Shown: one piece after another, positions 33,124 through 43,998 of the stretch
Layout of the letters: every line of letters starts with the position of its first letter
How positions within the stretch are numbered: position 1 is the stretch's first letter
From: Panaeolus papilionaceus
Lineage: Eukaryota > Basidiomycota > Agaricomycetes > Agaricales
Direction of reading: 5' to 3'
DNA: 64,000 nt
Assembly: GCA_015501605.1 (NCBI GenBank)
Contig: JADNRZ010000017.1
Span: 806,001 to 870,000 of the forward strand
Made by a program: the position numbers and the translations under genes
The notes under the pieces: generated by a model
What the model saw: only the letters and a program-made list of their open reading frames with translations
What the model was told of the DNA's origin: nothing
Databases searched by the model: none

Positions 33124-34620
33124 ATGGCATCATCGTCGGCATTTCCCGTACCGTGTGATCTCCTTACTGCCTCCTTCAACGAGCACCCAGCTGATCGTCG
33201 TACACCATTAACGACAAAACCTGGGCTACTATTAATGAGCTAATTGCAGGCAGTGTAGGAGGAGCAGCGCAGGTGCTCGTTGGGCGACTTCTGGATACCA
33301 TCACGATGAGAGCTCAGATTGCGCCAAGTTGGCTATTCATGTTCGTGTTCTTGGAACGGTAACTGACAACACCTCAGAGGGCATGTTTGTAAGGTTGTCA
33401 TGATATGGTGGCTACTGAACTATGGTTCTAACATTGATCCACCACCAGGCAGGTCCAATGGATATTTTAAAGCAAACTCTCCGAAATGAAGGGTTCTATT
33501 GCGCTTTACAAGGGTAAAGCCTAACCGAGAACCCCTGACGAGGTGCTGATGACTTCCTCAAGGGATGGCCAGCCCCCTCATCGGAATCGCGGGCGTCAAT
33601 TCACTCCTCTTTGCTTCGTATGGTATCTCGAAGCGAATTATATCACCATACCCCCAACTAAATTGCATTGGCCGGAGTTGTGGCCGGTGCAGCAAATGCC
33701 ATTCTTGCAAGTCCGGTGGAGATGTTCAAAGTTAGAATGCAAGGCCAGTATGGTGCTGCAACCGATAAGAAGCTGCTAGCAGTTGTTGGACATATGTGGA
33801 GAGATTGGGGATTCAAGAAGGGCATTATGAGAGGTTACTGGGTATGTTATATCCTTGATAAGATCTTGACGTCCCTCAATTTCTTCAGGTAACCGTTGCT
33901 CGTGAAATTCCTGCTTATACTGGGTAACTCCTTCAACGAAACAGAATCTAGACGGGATCACGAGCCGACCATACCCTTGTAGGTTTTATGCTGGTACGTT
34001 TTCTACGACTTATCACAGCACACATGCTCATTTTTTAGCCTTCGAATTTTCCAAAGCAAATTCTCCGCACATTATGGCAAAGATTTGCCAGTGTGGGCCT
34101 TGCTGGCAAGTGGCTCAACCGGTGGTGTACGTTGTCCCCCCCTCTAAACTTTCTACAAGTACGCTAACCTTCGTTATATGTAGACTGCCTAGCGGATGTC
34201 ATGTTATCCACTTGGTATATGTTTATCGAGTTCGAGGGATCAACCATATTAATCTTTTGTTCTCAAAGACGTTGTGAAATCCCCCATCCAACTACGCGCA
34301 ACCCCACCTACCGGGACCCCAGTGCAGTATATTGCTCACGAGCTCAAAGCTATCGTGGTAGAATTTTGATTGTGAGTTGCTAGCTTGTGGATAGATTCAT
34401 ATTGCTGATACCTTGACTTAGTGTTGGACTTTTCCGTGGTTTTTCGCCGTCATGTAAGCTTCATCTGACTTTCTCGTACCGTCCCTCGATTTCTAATTTA
34501 TTTCACACTATTGCGAAGGTATCACCTGTCCACCATGCATGTTTGAATTTGCGCGTTGAATATTCGCGACCAGTATTCCAGCAGCTGCAAGCACATTCGC
34601 CGCTTTCGAATTAACACGAG
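33124..34620 (+). pseudogene. Decayed mitochondrial carrier gene
   Basis: Pieces of a mitochondrial carrier (SLC25-type) protein appear in order on the plus strand. They are INELIAGSVGGAAQVLVGRL (about 33230), PMDILKQTLRNEGF (33457), MASPLIGIAGVNSLLFASYG (33564), ALAGVVAGAANAILASPVEM then FKVRMQ (33663), VTVAREIPAYTG (33891), FEFSK (34039) and IPAAASTFAAFELTR (34574). Lesions: the first signature has lost its proline (GRLLDTIT for a QPLDTIK-type motif). The frame shifts by one base just after FEFSK near 34050. The third signature near 34190 is unrecognisable. Likely once an inner-membrane exchanger related to carnitine/ornithine-type carriers, but the exact class is uncertain. It is the only relic breaking the MFS array. 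Confidence 0.75.
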
Positions 34621-34971
34621 GTAAAATATGCACACCCTCCCATCTCGAACGACATACCCACAACCCCCCTAGATTGGCTGGCGAAGCAAACAGGAGTATA
34701 AATGAGCATGCCTCACTAAGGGTGTGCCAACTTGATTTCGATCAACGCTGTCTAGACGTTGGTCGAGCCAAAGACTGATATCTAAAATGTAGAGATGCAA
34801 TGGCGTTCTGGACTTGGAAAGAGTTGATCTCACGACTGCTTGAGTAACCACTATAAACACAGATGTATGAAGAATAACTTCCTTTCTTCGATTTGTATTA
34901 TTTTCATTTGGTTTCCGGGATAGTGAACTACCTTGCACACGGATTGACATCTACGAACAAAGGATCTTCCC
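34621..34971. other. Intergenic between carrier relic and MFS copy B
   Basis: No gene recognised; contains the 3' flank of copy B. Confidence 0.45.
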
Positions 34972-37236
34972 TTATAATCTATCAAAACTAGAGATAATCG
35001 TGGCTAAGGGGATATCATATGAACGACTACCCAACAGAGGGTCCAACTCGCCCAAGGTCTCCTCAGTAACCTGCTTCTGCTCATGTTCCCGAACGCGTAT
35101 TGCGGCGATGCAGACAAAAGCTAGAGCGAGACACGCAGCGACCACAAAAAAGATTGCACTAGGGTGGGAAGCGACAGTACTTGCGTAAAGGACTCCAAAG
35201 AAAAACGGCGCTAACAACTGGCCACTACATAGTGCCGCTACGTGTCAGACAATTTCGCATCAGGTTGTAAACCTACCAGCAACACATACCAAATTGCTTT
35301 CACGACAGCCAGACTACCAATCAGTCTCCCAGCTTCTACACCGCCTTGCCGAGTATATAACGCTAAAGCAACACTCTGAGCAGCGGGGCCAAAGCCTAAC
35401 CCAAATAGGGCAACCACGCTCAGGACATTAAATACCAGCGAACTCTTCGTGAGCCCGTTGAGGCAAAACACGGCGATATTGAGACCCAAGGAGGCCTTCA
35501 CGATATTGAGATCGAATTTAGGCGAGTGAACCTCCTTTTCAATGACTTCCGAGGGAATTGCCGCTGGATCCTGTACTTTAATGACAACGGGCTTGGGTTT
35601 GAGATACTTGACCATAACTATAATTTCGAACAGACGGCAAAGTAAGAGTGTCAGATGTCGATGTTGAACATGTGAAGGATTCAGTCATACTTGGAAAGAT
35701 GAGGACAAGGAAAGCGTAGCTCGTGTAATGCGTTAAACTGAAATAATATCCGAACTACCGACTTCGTTAGTACTAGTTTGAGCCTGTGCACGAAGTAATA
35801 AAATAGTTACATCAGCATGGCTCCAATGGAAAGTAGCCATCGCGTATTGCAGTACAAAGGGGAGTACACCCTGAAGGCACACTTTAATCGATAATTATGT
35901 ATGAATGGCCGCGAGAAGAGGCTTACCATCGTTGTTGTTGCACTCCCATACCCAAGAGCCAGTAATGTCAGACTCCAGTCCGACTTGGCCCTTCTCAACG
36001 GACTGCGATTTTTCTCTTGGGAGGGCAAAAAGACTGCAAGCGGCCGTAAGAAGGGAAAGAGGCGATGAAGTCTGGCTGAGGCGCTTGCAGAAACGCTCTG
36101 GTCTTCTCGTTCTGACGAGCGTCTTTGTAGGTCGCGAACATACAGTTCCTTCGACTTTTGCTGTCGCTCCTTGGTTACAGATTCCGGTAAAACAAAGAAG
36201 ATAGTGACTAAAAGCAACAAATGTAGAATGCCTGCAAGGTAGAAAGCTGGTAGAATGTTCTGCGTCTTTGAAATTAGGTGCATCTCTATCATTCGCCCGA
36301 TGCCCACGCCGATAAGCGTGAGCCCCATGACCAAAGAAAAAAATTGAGAGCTAAGGGAAGATGGATCAACACACCCTCAAGATGAGCAGAGATGTCTACT
36401 TACCGGCTTCCTTCGTCCGAAACGTCTGCCATGTATGACAGTATTGCTGCATCGGCTGCAGGATTTCCTGTGAACGACTTCAGTACAAAGAAGACAAACC
36501 TTGGAGGAAAGACCGACCTCCTAGTAACCCCTCCAAGATGGCACTAGCGATAAGGAACCAAGACCCTCCGGGGAAAATACCGTAGAAACGAACTATGGAT
36601 ATGTAGGCAGCATCAACCCCAAGAGCGGCTATCAAAGAGATGGTCATAACGCGTGCTCGTCCATGCCTATCGGAGAACTATTTGACAGTAAGCAAATTGG
36701 TTTGTCGGCCACAATACCGCGATAGGTCCAATATAAAGACTCACAGAGCCCCAATAGCCAACAGTAAGGCAGGTCAGGACACCCACTACAGTAGTTACCA
36801 CTGAATATTCAATTGATGCATGAGTTTTAGATTTCTCTTTAACAAGCAACGGTTGCATACTGGTAGTTAATTTAGCAGCAGCTGCCTGCACGACAGGATC
36901 TGATGCACATGGGATCCCCTTATCCAAAATGGCATTGCGGTTGTGTTGAGAAACAGAGCAACCAAGGGTGTATGGCTAGTCACCTGTCTGTGCTCTCGAC
37001 ATGCGAGATATATATAAACCCTAATACGGGATGCAATCGTCGCAGAAGCTGCGATAGACGCAAGGGGAGCAAGAGCTAGCATCCTATAAGATCAAAAAGT
37101 TTTTATCATCATTTTCAGTCGGTTTTTTTACTTGGACTTACCACCATTGAGATGGTCGTTTCCACCAAGGCAGCATCTGAAACTCGTCCTGCAGGTCATC
37201 ACTGTGTATCAATGTTGCTAAATCTGCGTCTGTCAT
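34972..37236 (-). pseudogene. MFS transporter copy B with a one-base deletion
   Basis: Ten exons can be laid out as in copy C, with exon 1 at 37142..37236 (MTDADLATLIHSDDLQDEFQ), exon 2 at 36861..37083, exon 9 at 35290..35617 (328 nt) and exon 10 at 34972..35224. Motif A (FSDRHGRARVM) and LPESVTKERQQ are present, and no stop is seen from exon 3 onward. In exon 2 one base is missing near 36950, after the codons for VALF relative to copy C; the exon is 223 nt against 224 in C. The frame then runs to an early stop, while the homologous frame (ILDKGIPCASDPVVQAAAAK) continues open. This could be a very young pseudogene or a sequencing error. If the base is restored it is a normal MFS transporter. 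Confidence 0.8.
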
Positions 37237-37294
37237 GGATGGCGTTATCTATGGGAGATTAGTGGTGAGCAAGGCCTCATTTGACTAACTGAGC

Positions 37295-37305
37295 CATATA
37301 TATGC
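37295..37305 (-). promoter_or_regulatory. TATA box of MFS copy B
   Basis: GCATATATATG on the minus strand, about 60 bases upstream of ATG 37236. The surrounding sequence (GAGCCATATA) is shared with copy C and nearly with D, so the promoter was duplicated with the gene. Confidence 0.5.
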
Positions 37306-37891
37306 AATCTGGTGGAGGGGAATGACAGCAATGTCTGTTTTGGACAGAATCCATTTGAATGCGAGTATTCAATACGGCTGTAGCCCATACAGCACAGCCT
37401 TCTTGAACAGTGTGCTCATCGCAAACGTGACCGATATGAGCAGTGGTGGAATGCTTTTCATATTATATGTGCCTATCATTGAATAGGTTCATGTTTAAGT
37501 TGCATGGTAGGATCAACCAGTTGATCAACCACCAATTGCGGCTTTCCGTTCACTGTACAGGATCCCAAAATAGGAAACCGATGAAAAATACGAGACCTAG
37601 ACTGGTGACGCAGTCCCTCACCCGAGGCATGGCCAGTCACAGGCCTACATCGTCGCTACCATCTTGTATTCACTACTCGCCGGGTTCACGCGTTTATAGA
37701 ATATAGCGATTGCCTGTTCATTCACCTGTGCATTCGCTACTGTGTTTCCTGCGTTGCCTGCAGGTTTCCATATCTTTGCATACAGAATCGCATCTAGGAA
37801 GGATATGCCTAGATTTATCAGGCCTATAGATTATTATTATGATCATGACCATCATTGAGACGATACCACAAGTCAACCACTCCCCGACGAA
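37306..37891. other. Intergenic of the tandem MFS unit
   Basis: About 590 bases upstream of copy B and downstream of copy C. Blocks such as GGTTCATGTTTAAGTTG (37486-37502) recur upstream of copy C near 40311, and ATTATTATGATCATGA near 37832 recurs near 41298. This shows that the duplicated unit includes the spacer. No gene. Confidence 0.6.
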
Positions 37892-40063
37892 TTATTGATT
37901 ACCAAGCAGGGGGTCCAACTCGCCCACATCCTCCTCAGCAACCTGCTTTCCGTCATTCTCTCGAACATGTATTGCGGCAATGCATATAAATGCTAGAGCC
38001 AGACATGCAGCGGCCACAAAAAAGATCGTACTAGGGTGGGAAGCGACGGTACTTGCATAAAGGACTCCAAAAAAGAAAGGTGCTAAAAATTGGCCGCTAA
38101 ATAGTGCCGTTACGTGTCAGACAATCCTGGATCATGTTATGAACCTAGTAACACATACCATATTGCTTGCACGACAGCCAGGCTACCAAACAATCTCCCA
38201 ACTTCTACACCACCCTGCTGAGTATACAATGTCAAAGCAACGCTCTGAGTAGCTGGGCCGTAGCCTAACCCAAATGAGCCGACCATGCTCAGGACAGTAA
38301 ACACCACCGCGCTCTTGGTTAGCCCATTGAAGCAAAACACGGCGACATTGAGACCTAATGAGGCCTTCACGATATTGAGATCGAATTTAGGTGAGTGAAC
38401 CTCCTTTTTAACAACTTCCGAAGTGATCGCTGCTGGATCCTGTAATTCGATGACAATGGGCTTGGGTTTGAAATGCTTGACAATAACTATAATTTCGAAC
38501 AGATGTCAAAGTAAGAGTGTGAGATGTCGATGCTGAACATGCGAAGGATTCAGCCGTACTTGGAAAGATGAGAATAAGGAAAGCGCCGCTCGTTAGGCCC
38601 ATTAAACTGAGATAATATCCCAACTGTCAAGTTCGTAAGTACTAGGTCGAGCCTTTGCACGAAGTAATAAATAGTTACATCAACTGAGCTCCAGTGGAAA
38701 ATAGCCGTTGCATATTGCAGTTTAAACGGGAGTACACCCTGAGGGTACATTTTCGTTAACAGTCGTGTATGGATGGCCGCGAGAAGAGGCTTACCATTGT
38801 TGTTGTTGCACTCCCATACCCAAGAGCCAGCAATGTCAGACTCCAGTCCAACTTGACCCTTCTCAATGGACTGCGATTTTTCTCTTGGGAGGGCAAAAAG
38901 ACTGCAAGCGGACGTAAGAAGGGAAAGAGGTGATGGAGTCTGGCTGAAGCGCTTGCAGAAACGCTTTGGTCTTCCTGTTCTGACGAGCGTCTTTGTAGGT
39001 CGCGAACATATAGTTCCTTCGACTTTTGTCGCTGTTCTTCGGTCACAGATTCCGGTAGAATGAAGAGGGCAACGACTAGAAGCAACAGATGCAGAATGCC
39101 CGCGAAGTAGAAAGCTGATAGAACGTTCTGCGTCTTTGAGATTAGGAGACTCCCTATGGTTGGCCCGATGGCTACGCTGAGAAGCGTGAGCCCCATGACT
39201 AACGAGAAAAATCGAGAGCTAAGGGAGGATGAATCAACACAACTTCAAGATGAGCAGTGATATCTACTTACCGGCTTCCTTCGTCCGAAACGTCTGCCAT
39301 GTAGGACTGTATTGCTGCATCAGCTGCAGGATTTCCTGTGAACGACTTCAGTGCAAAGAAATAAATGCTCTGCGGGGAAAAGACCGACCTCCTAGTAATC
39401 CCTCCAAGATAGCACTAGCGAGAAGGAACCAAGACCCTCCAGGGAAAATACCATAGAAGTAAACTATGGATATGTAGGCTGCATCAGCTCCGAGGGCAGC
39501 TATCAAAGAGATGGCCATAACGCGTGTTCGTCCATGTCTATCTGAGAACTGAATAATAGTCAATATTTGGTTTCATCGGCCACCATGCACGACAGGTCCG
39601 ATAGGAAGACTCACAGAGCCCCAATAGCCAACTGTAAGGCAGGTCAGGACACCCACCACAGTGGTTATCACTGAATATTCAATTGATACATGCGTTATAG
39701 AGTTCTGTTCAGCGAGCAAATGATGCGTACCAGTGATTAATTTAGCAGCAGCAGCCTGCACGACAGGGTCTGATGCACATGGGGTCTCCTCATCCAATAT
39801 GTTATTGAAGTTCTGTTGAGAGAATATGGCCAATAATGGTGTGTGGCTAGTCGCCTGTCTGTACTCTCGACAAGCGAGATATGTATAAACCTCAATACGG
39901 GGTGCAATCGTCGCAGAAGCTGCGATAGATGCAAGAGGCACAAGGGCTAGCATCCTGTTATAACGCGATGTTTTTAGCATCACTTGACGCCATTAGCTGC
40001 TTGGACTTACCACCATTGAGATGGTCGTTTCCACCAATGGAGCCTCTGCACTTCGTCCTGCAT
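37892..40063 (-). CDS. MFS transporter copy C, intact
   Basis: Ten exons: 40011..40063, 39731..39954, 39615..39670, 39389..39548, 39272..39335, 38795..39218, 38679..38738, 38560..38623, 38159..38486 and 37892..38096. They give 545 aa with consistent phases and no stop. The start ATG 40063 (MQDEVQRLHWWKRPSQWW) is shorter than in copies A and B. It shows MFS motif A (FSDRHGRTRVM, exon 4), a long first loop with CASDPVVQAAAAKL, VAIGPTIGSLLISKTQNVLS in the fifth helix region, LPESVTEEQRQ and a charged central loop before the second six-helix half. The tail is GELDPLLGNQ. It is probably a 12-helix solute transporter in the plasma or vacuolar membrane, with unknown substrate. It is the only copy in the array free of visible damage. 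Confidence 0.9.
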
Positions 40064-40143
40064 GAAAAGCGTTGTCTTTTCCGAGAGATAGTACAGGGGA
40101 ATGGGGAATTAGGGGTAAGCAAGACTTCATTCAGTTATTTGAG

Positions 40144-40155
40144 CCATATAAATAG
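40144..40155 (-). promoter_or_regulatory. TATA box of MFS copy C
   Basis: TCTATTTATATG on the minus strand, about 85 bases before ATG 40063, in the same relative context as copy B. Confidence 0.5.
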
Positions 40156-40346
40156 AATTTGGTGGTGGGCAACGGATGTCATTTGAATGCGACTATTCAA
40201 TATGACTGCGACCCATACAGCGCAGCGCTCTTGAACAGCATGCTCATCACAAACATCACCGATGTGAGCGGTGGTACCATGCTTTTTATATATATGCCTA
40301 TCATTGAATGGGTTCATGTTTAAGTTGTATTCTGTTGTGTTACTAT

Positions 40347-41039
40347 TATCACCTGTCACCACTCGGGTAACATTTCACTAATATCTAAGTGTGATTTTTT
40401 CCTTAGATCCTCTTGCAATGAAAGTTTGTATATTGCTGCAGAAATATCTATTCCACATGAATATATTTTTTAAACGAAGAAAAACCACCAGGAGGAAGTA
40501 CCGGACTGTTTCCGGTGAGGTGTACTCGAAATGTTCACCACTTGGGTATTTTTCTTGACAACTGTAACACACTGATCACATCAAAACTGACGAATTTTCA
40601 CATTCCCCTCAAACCCTGGCTATGACCCTGCTGCCTGGCGGAGCCTGAACATGCCGAAGTGGGATATCACTTCTGTCACTCTCAAGACCAGAAAATCAAA
40701 GTTCTCTCATTTTTGAGCTAAGACGAACTCCTTTCTTTACGATGTTCAGGAATATGACTTGAATATATAGGCATTAGCTGTGTGTGCATTTTGAAGCCAA
40801 TCGAAGCAAGTCATCGGGCAGGATCTGAGAGATAGGTAGCAATTTTGATGAGTTTGGTGGCAGCATGTCATTCTACATAAAATCCTACACGTCCTGGGCA
40901 CCGATTTTTGTCAAAAGAATTATCAGATGTCGTGTATATAATATGTATCTAACTACAAAAAAAATCCCAAACTCAGATCTTCAAAGTTGGACGAGGAAAT
41001 TGCAAAAAAAGTGAATTACCCGAGTGGTGACAGGTGATA
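40347..41039. mobile_element. 693-bp MITE-like element with 24-bp inverted ends
   Basis: The sequence beginning TATCACCTGTCACCACTC at 40347-40370 recurs as a perfect reverse complement at 41016-41039. The match continues imperfectly inward (TTCAC against GTGAA). The interior has no meaningful reading frame, so this looks like a non-autonomous DNA transposon. It lies in the spacer between MFS copies C and D. The flanking spacer matches the spacer upstream of copy B, which lacks the element. A clean target-site duplication is not obvious. Confidence 0.7.
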
Positions 41040-41107
41040 GTATAGGATCAACCGCTGATCGTGACAGTTCCAAAACAGGAAAGCAACGAAAAATACGGGC
41101 AATTTAT

Positions 41108-41108
<1 letters not shown>

Positions 41109-41144
<36 letters not shown>
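41109..41144. repeat. Poly-T run of about 36 bases
   Basis: An unbroken T homopolymer in the spacer upstream of MFS copy D. Its exact length is unreliable in most sequencing methods. It could be the reverse of a poly-A tail from a retroposed sequence, but no such sequence is recognisable next to it. Confidence 0.8.
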
Positions 41145-41352
41145 CAATTCTGATTCACAACCGCAAAAAGATACACGTGCACATTTATACACCTGTTTGC
41201 TTAATCTTCACTTTGGTTTTCGATGAAAACGAATGACTTCGCATACAAAATCGCACCTATGAAGGATATGCCATAGAGACTTATCAAATCTACTGACTAT
41301 TATTATGATCATGATTAAGACGATAGATACCACAAGTCAACTCCCCGAGGTA

Positions 41353-43474
41353 TTATTGATTACCCGGCAGAGGGTCTGACTCCCCCAAATTGTCCTCAGC
41401 GACCTGCTTCCCGTCATTTTCTCGTACACGTATCGCAGCGATGCAGATAAACGCCAGAGCCAGGAAGCAGCACCCACAAAAAATATTGCACGCGGGTGAG
41501 AAGCGACAGTACGTGCGTAAAGGACTCCAAAGAAGAAGGATCCTACAAGTTGGCCACTAAAATCGGTAAATGTCAGAATTTTGTGCATCATGCTGTAAAC
41601 CAATGGTACCTACCAGATCGCTTGCACGACACCCCAAGCTACCAAACAGCGTTCCAACTTCTACACCACCCTGTCGAGTATACAACGCTATAGCGGCGCT
41701 CGGAACTGCTGGACTGAAACCCAACCCAAATGAGCCAATCATGCTCAATATAGTAAACACCAGTCCGCTCTTCGTGAGCCCGTAGAGGAAGACTACTGCT
41801 ACATTGAGACCTAATGAGGCCTTTACGACGGTGAGATCGAAATTAGGTGAGTGAACCTCTTTTTTGATGACTTCAGAGGACGACGGGTCCTGTATTTCGA
41901 TGATAACGGGTTTGGGTATGAGATATTGACGTTGAGGAAATTGGCGATGACATACTTGGAAAGATCAGTGTGAGGAAGGCGCCGCTCGTTAGACCTATTA
42001 AACTTATATAATAGCCCATCTGTCTAAGTCCGTATCAGAAGAGGTCTTTATGCAAGTAATCAATAGTTACATCAACTGGGTCCCAGTGGAAAATAGCCAC
42101 CGCGTATTGTAGTTTGAAGGGATATGCGACCTATTCGTGATATTGAATCAATCGATTGATGCAGGTGACCAAGAGAAGAAGCTTACTGTTGCCGTGGCTG
42201 CATCCCCATAACCAAGAGCCACCAAAGTCAAGCTCCAGTCCCGCTTGATGCGTCTCAATGGATTGCGGTTTTTCTCTTGGGTGGGCAAAAACACTGCAAG
42301 TGACCATAGGAAGGGCAAGAGACGATGAAGGCGGGCTATGCCATTAGAAGAGGGATCTTGATCTTCTTGTCCCGATGAGCGGTTGTGCAGGTCACGGAGG
42401 TATATCTCCTTAGACCTTTGTCGTTTCTCCATGGACACAGACTCTGGTAGGACGAAGAGGGTGATGATTAAGAGCAACAGATGCAAAATACCCCCAAAGT
42501 AGAAGACCGATAGAACGTTGTGTGTCTTTGAGATTAAGAGACTTCCCATCGTTGGCCCGACTGCTGCACTGATCAACATGAGCGCCATGGCCAACAAGAA
42601 GAATCGAGGTCTAGAGAAAATATTAAGTGTCATAAATCCATATCTGAGCTGAACAATTATACTTACCGGCTACTTTCGTCCGTAACGTCTGCCATATAGG
42701 CCTGTGTTGCTGCTTCGACTGCGGGCATCCCTGTTAATTGAGTTAATAAAAATCAAATACATCGAGTTACAGAAAGACTGACCCCCAAGTAATCCTCCAA
42801 GACGGCACTAGCAACAAGGGGCCAAGACCCTCCAGGTAAAATAGCATAGAAGCGCACTACGGATATATAGGCAGCGTCGCACAAGGGCAGCTATCAAAGT
42901 GATGGCCATAACGCGTGCCCTTCCATGCCTATCAAAACTAAAGGGTAGTCAGCATTGGGTTTGTCGCAGGGCGACAGGTATGACGCTTACGGAACCTCAA
43001 TATCCAACTGTAAGGCAGCTCAAGACACCCCCAGCAAGGGTAATCGCTGTGCACGAAATATTAGATTTGTGAACAACGAGCAAAGCCTGAAGGAACATAC
43101 CAGTAATAAGTTTAGCGGCAGCAGCTTGCACGGCGGGATCCTGTGCACATGGGATCTAATCATGTAACAAGGCATTGGCGTTGCGTTGAGAAAATATGGC
43201 AGACTGTGGTGTCTGCCCAAACGCCTGTCTGTGCTCCCGACATGCAAGTAATGTAGACCTCAATACGGGGTGCAATGCCCGCAAAAAGTGCAATATATGA
43301 AATAGGCACTAAAACTAGCATCCTGTTTAAAATTTACGTTTTAGCAACGCATAAATCTTGGTGTTTTCTTGGGCTTACCACCATGGAGAGGGTCGTTTCC
43401 ACCAAGGCAGCAGCTTCTGGAGTTCGTCCTGCTCACGACTGTGGATCAGTGTCCACGAAATCTTTGCTTGGCAT
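41353..43474 (-). pseudogene. MFS transporter copy D, multiply broken
   Basis: Homologous to copies A-C along its length (LPWWKRPSPWW, PAVQAAAAKLITG, AVGPTMGSLLISKTHNVLSV, LPESVSMEKRQ, LYTRQGGVEVG, FFFGVLYARTVASHP). Visible lesions: a frame change in exon 1 between the ATG at 43474 and the WWKRPSPWW segment; TAG at 43156-43158 in exon 2; TGA at 42997-42999 replacing the tryptophan codon of GYWGS in exon 3; loss of bases at the exon 4 start that destroys FSD of motif A; a missing G in the LEGLLG-type segment near 42795; and a frameshift in the last exon near 41468. It cannot encode a transporter. It is the oldest-looking copy of the array. Confidence 0.88.
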
Positions 43475-43998
43475 CGATGTAAATATCTCCTCAGATAGAC
43501 AGGGTAGAGGGGTACGGGAGCCCAGTCACGAAAGGCCACAATCGATTGACTGAGCCATGTAAATATAACTTTGGTTGTTGGTAAAGAATGTAGCTTTTGA
43601 ATTGTGCATTCAATTTGCGACGCACGCAGCAGCCAGCGCTCTGAAGTAGCGTGCAACGTCACCGATATGGGCGGGATCGGAGTACCCTATATATACGATA
43701 TCTATCATTGTATGGGTCAGTGTTAACTTGAAGTAGCACAATTGTAGGTGGTTCATGTTGACCGACCTCAGTGCGTGTTGACCGGCATTTACCATTGCTC
43801 TCAATCTTATCAGATACCAGCTATCAGACGTGGTTATGACAGATACTATGCCCTCCCTTGCCCATGCGTTCACATCATCCATTAATAAAGTTCTGTAACA
43901 ATACGTCCGGCTAGCTTCCCGAAATCTATCAGACCACGCAAGTTCTTTTCCACCGCTACCACCACCATCCACCACCGAACTCGAAAAATTTCATCATC
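43475..43998. other. Divergent region between MFS copy D and the carrier gene
   Basis: Includes a CTATATATACG element near 43686 and a spacer block resembling the upstream regions of copies B and C. The last 150 bases are the promoter and leader of the carrier gene at 43999. Confidence 0.5.

Noticed and set aside
43375..43662. A longer N-terminus for MFS copy D from 43662
   Set aside because: It keeps the frame only by reading through promoter-like sequence. Copies A-C start much later, so this is chance extension of a broken exon.
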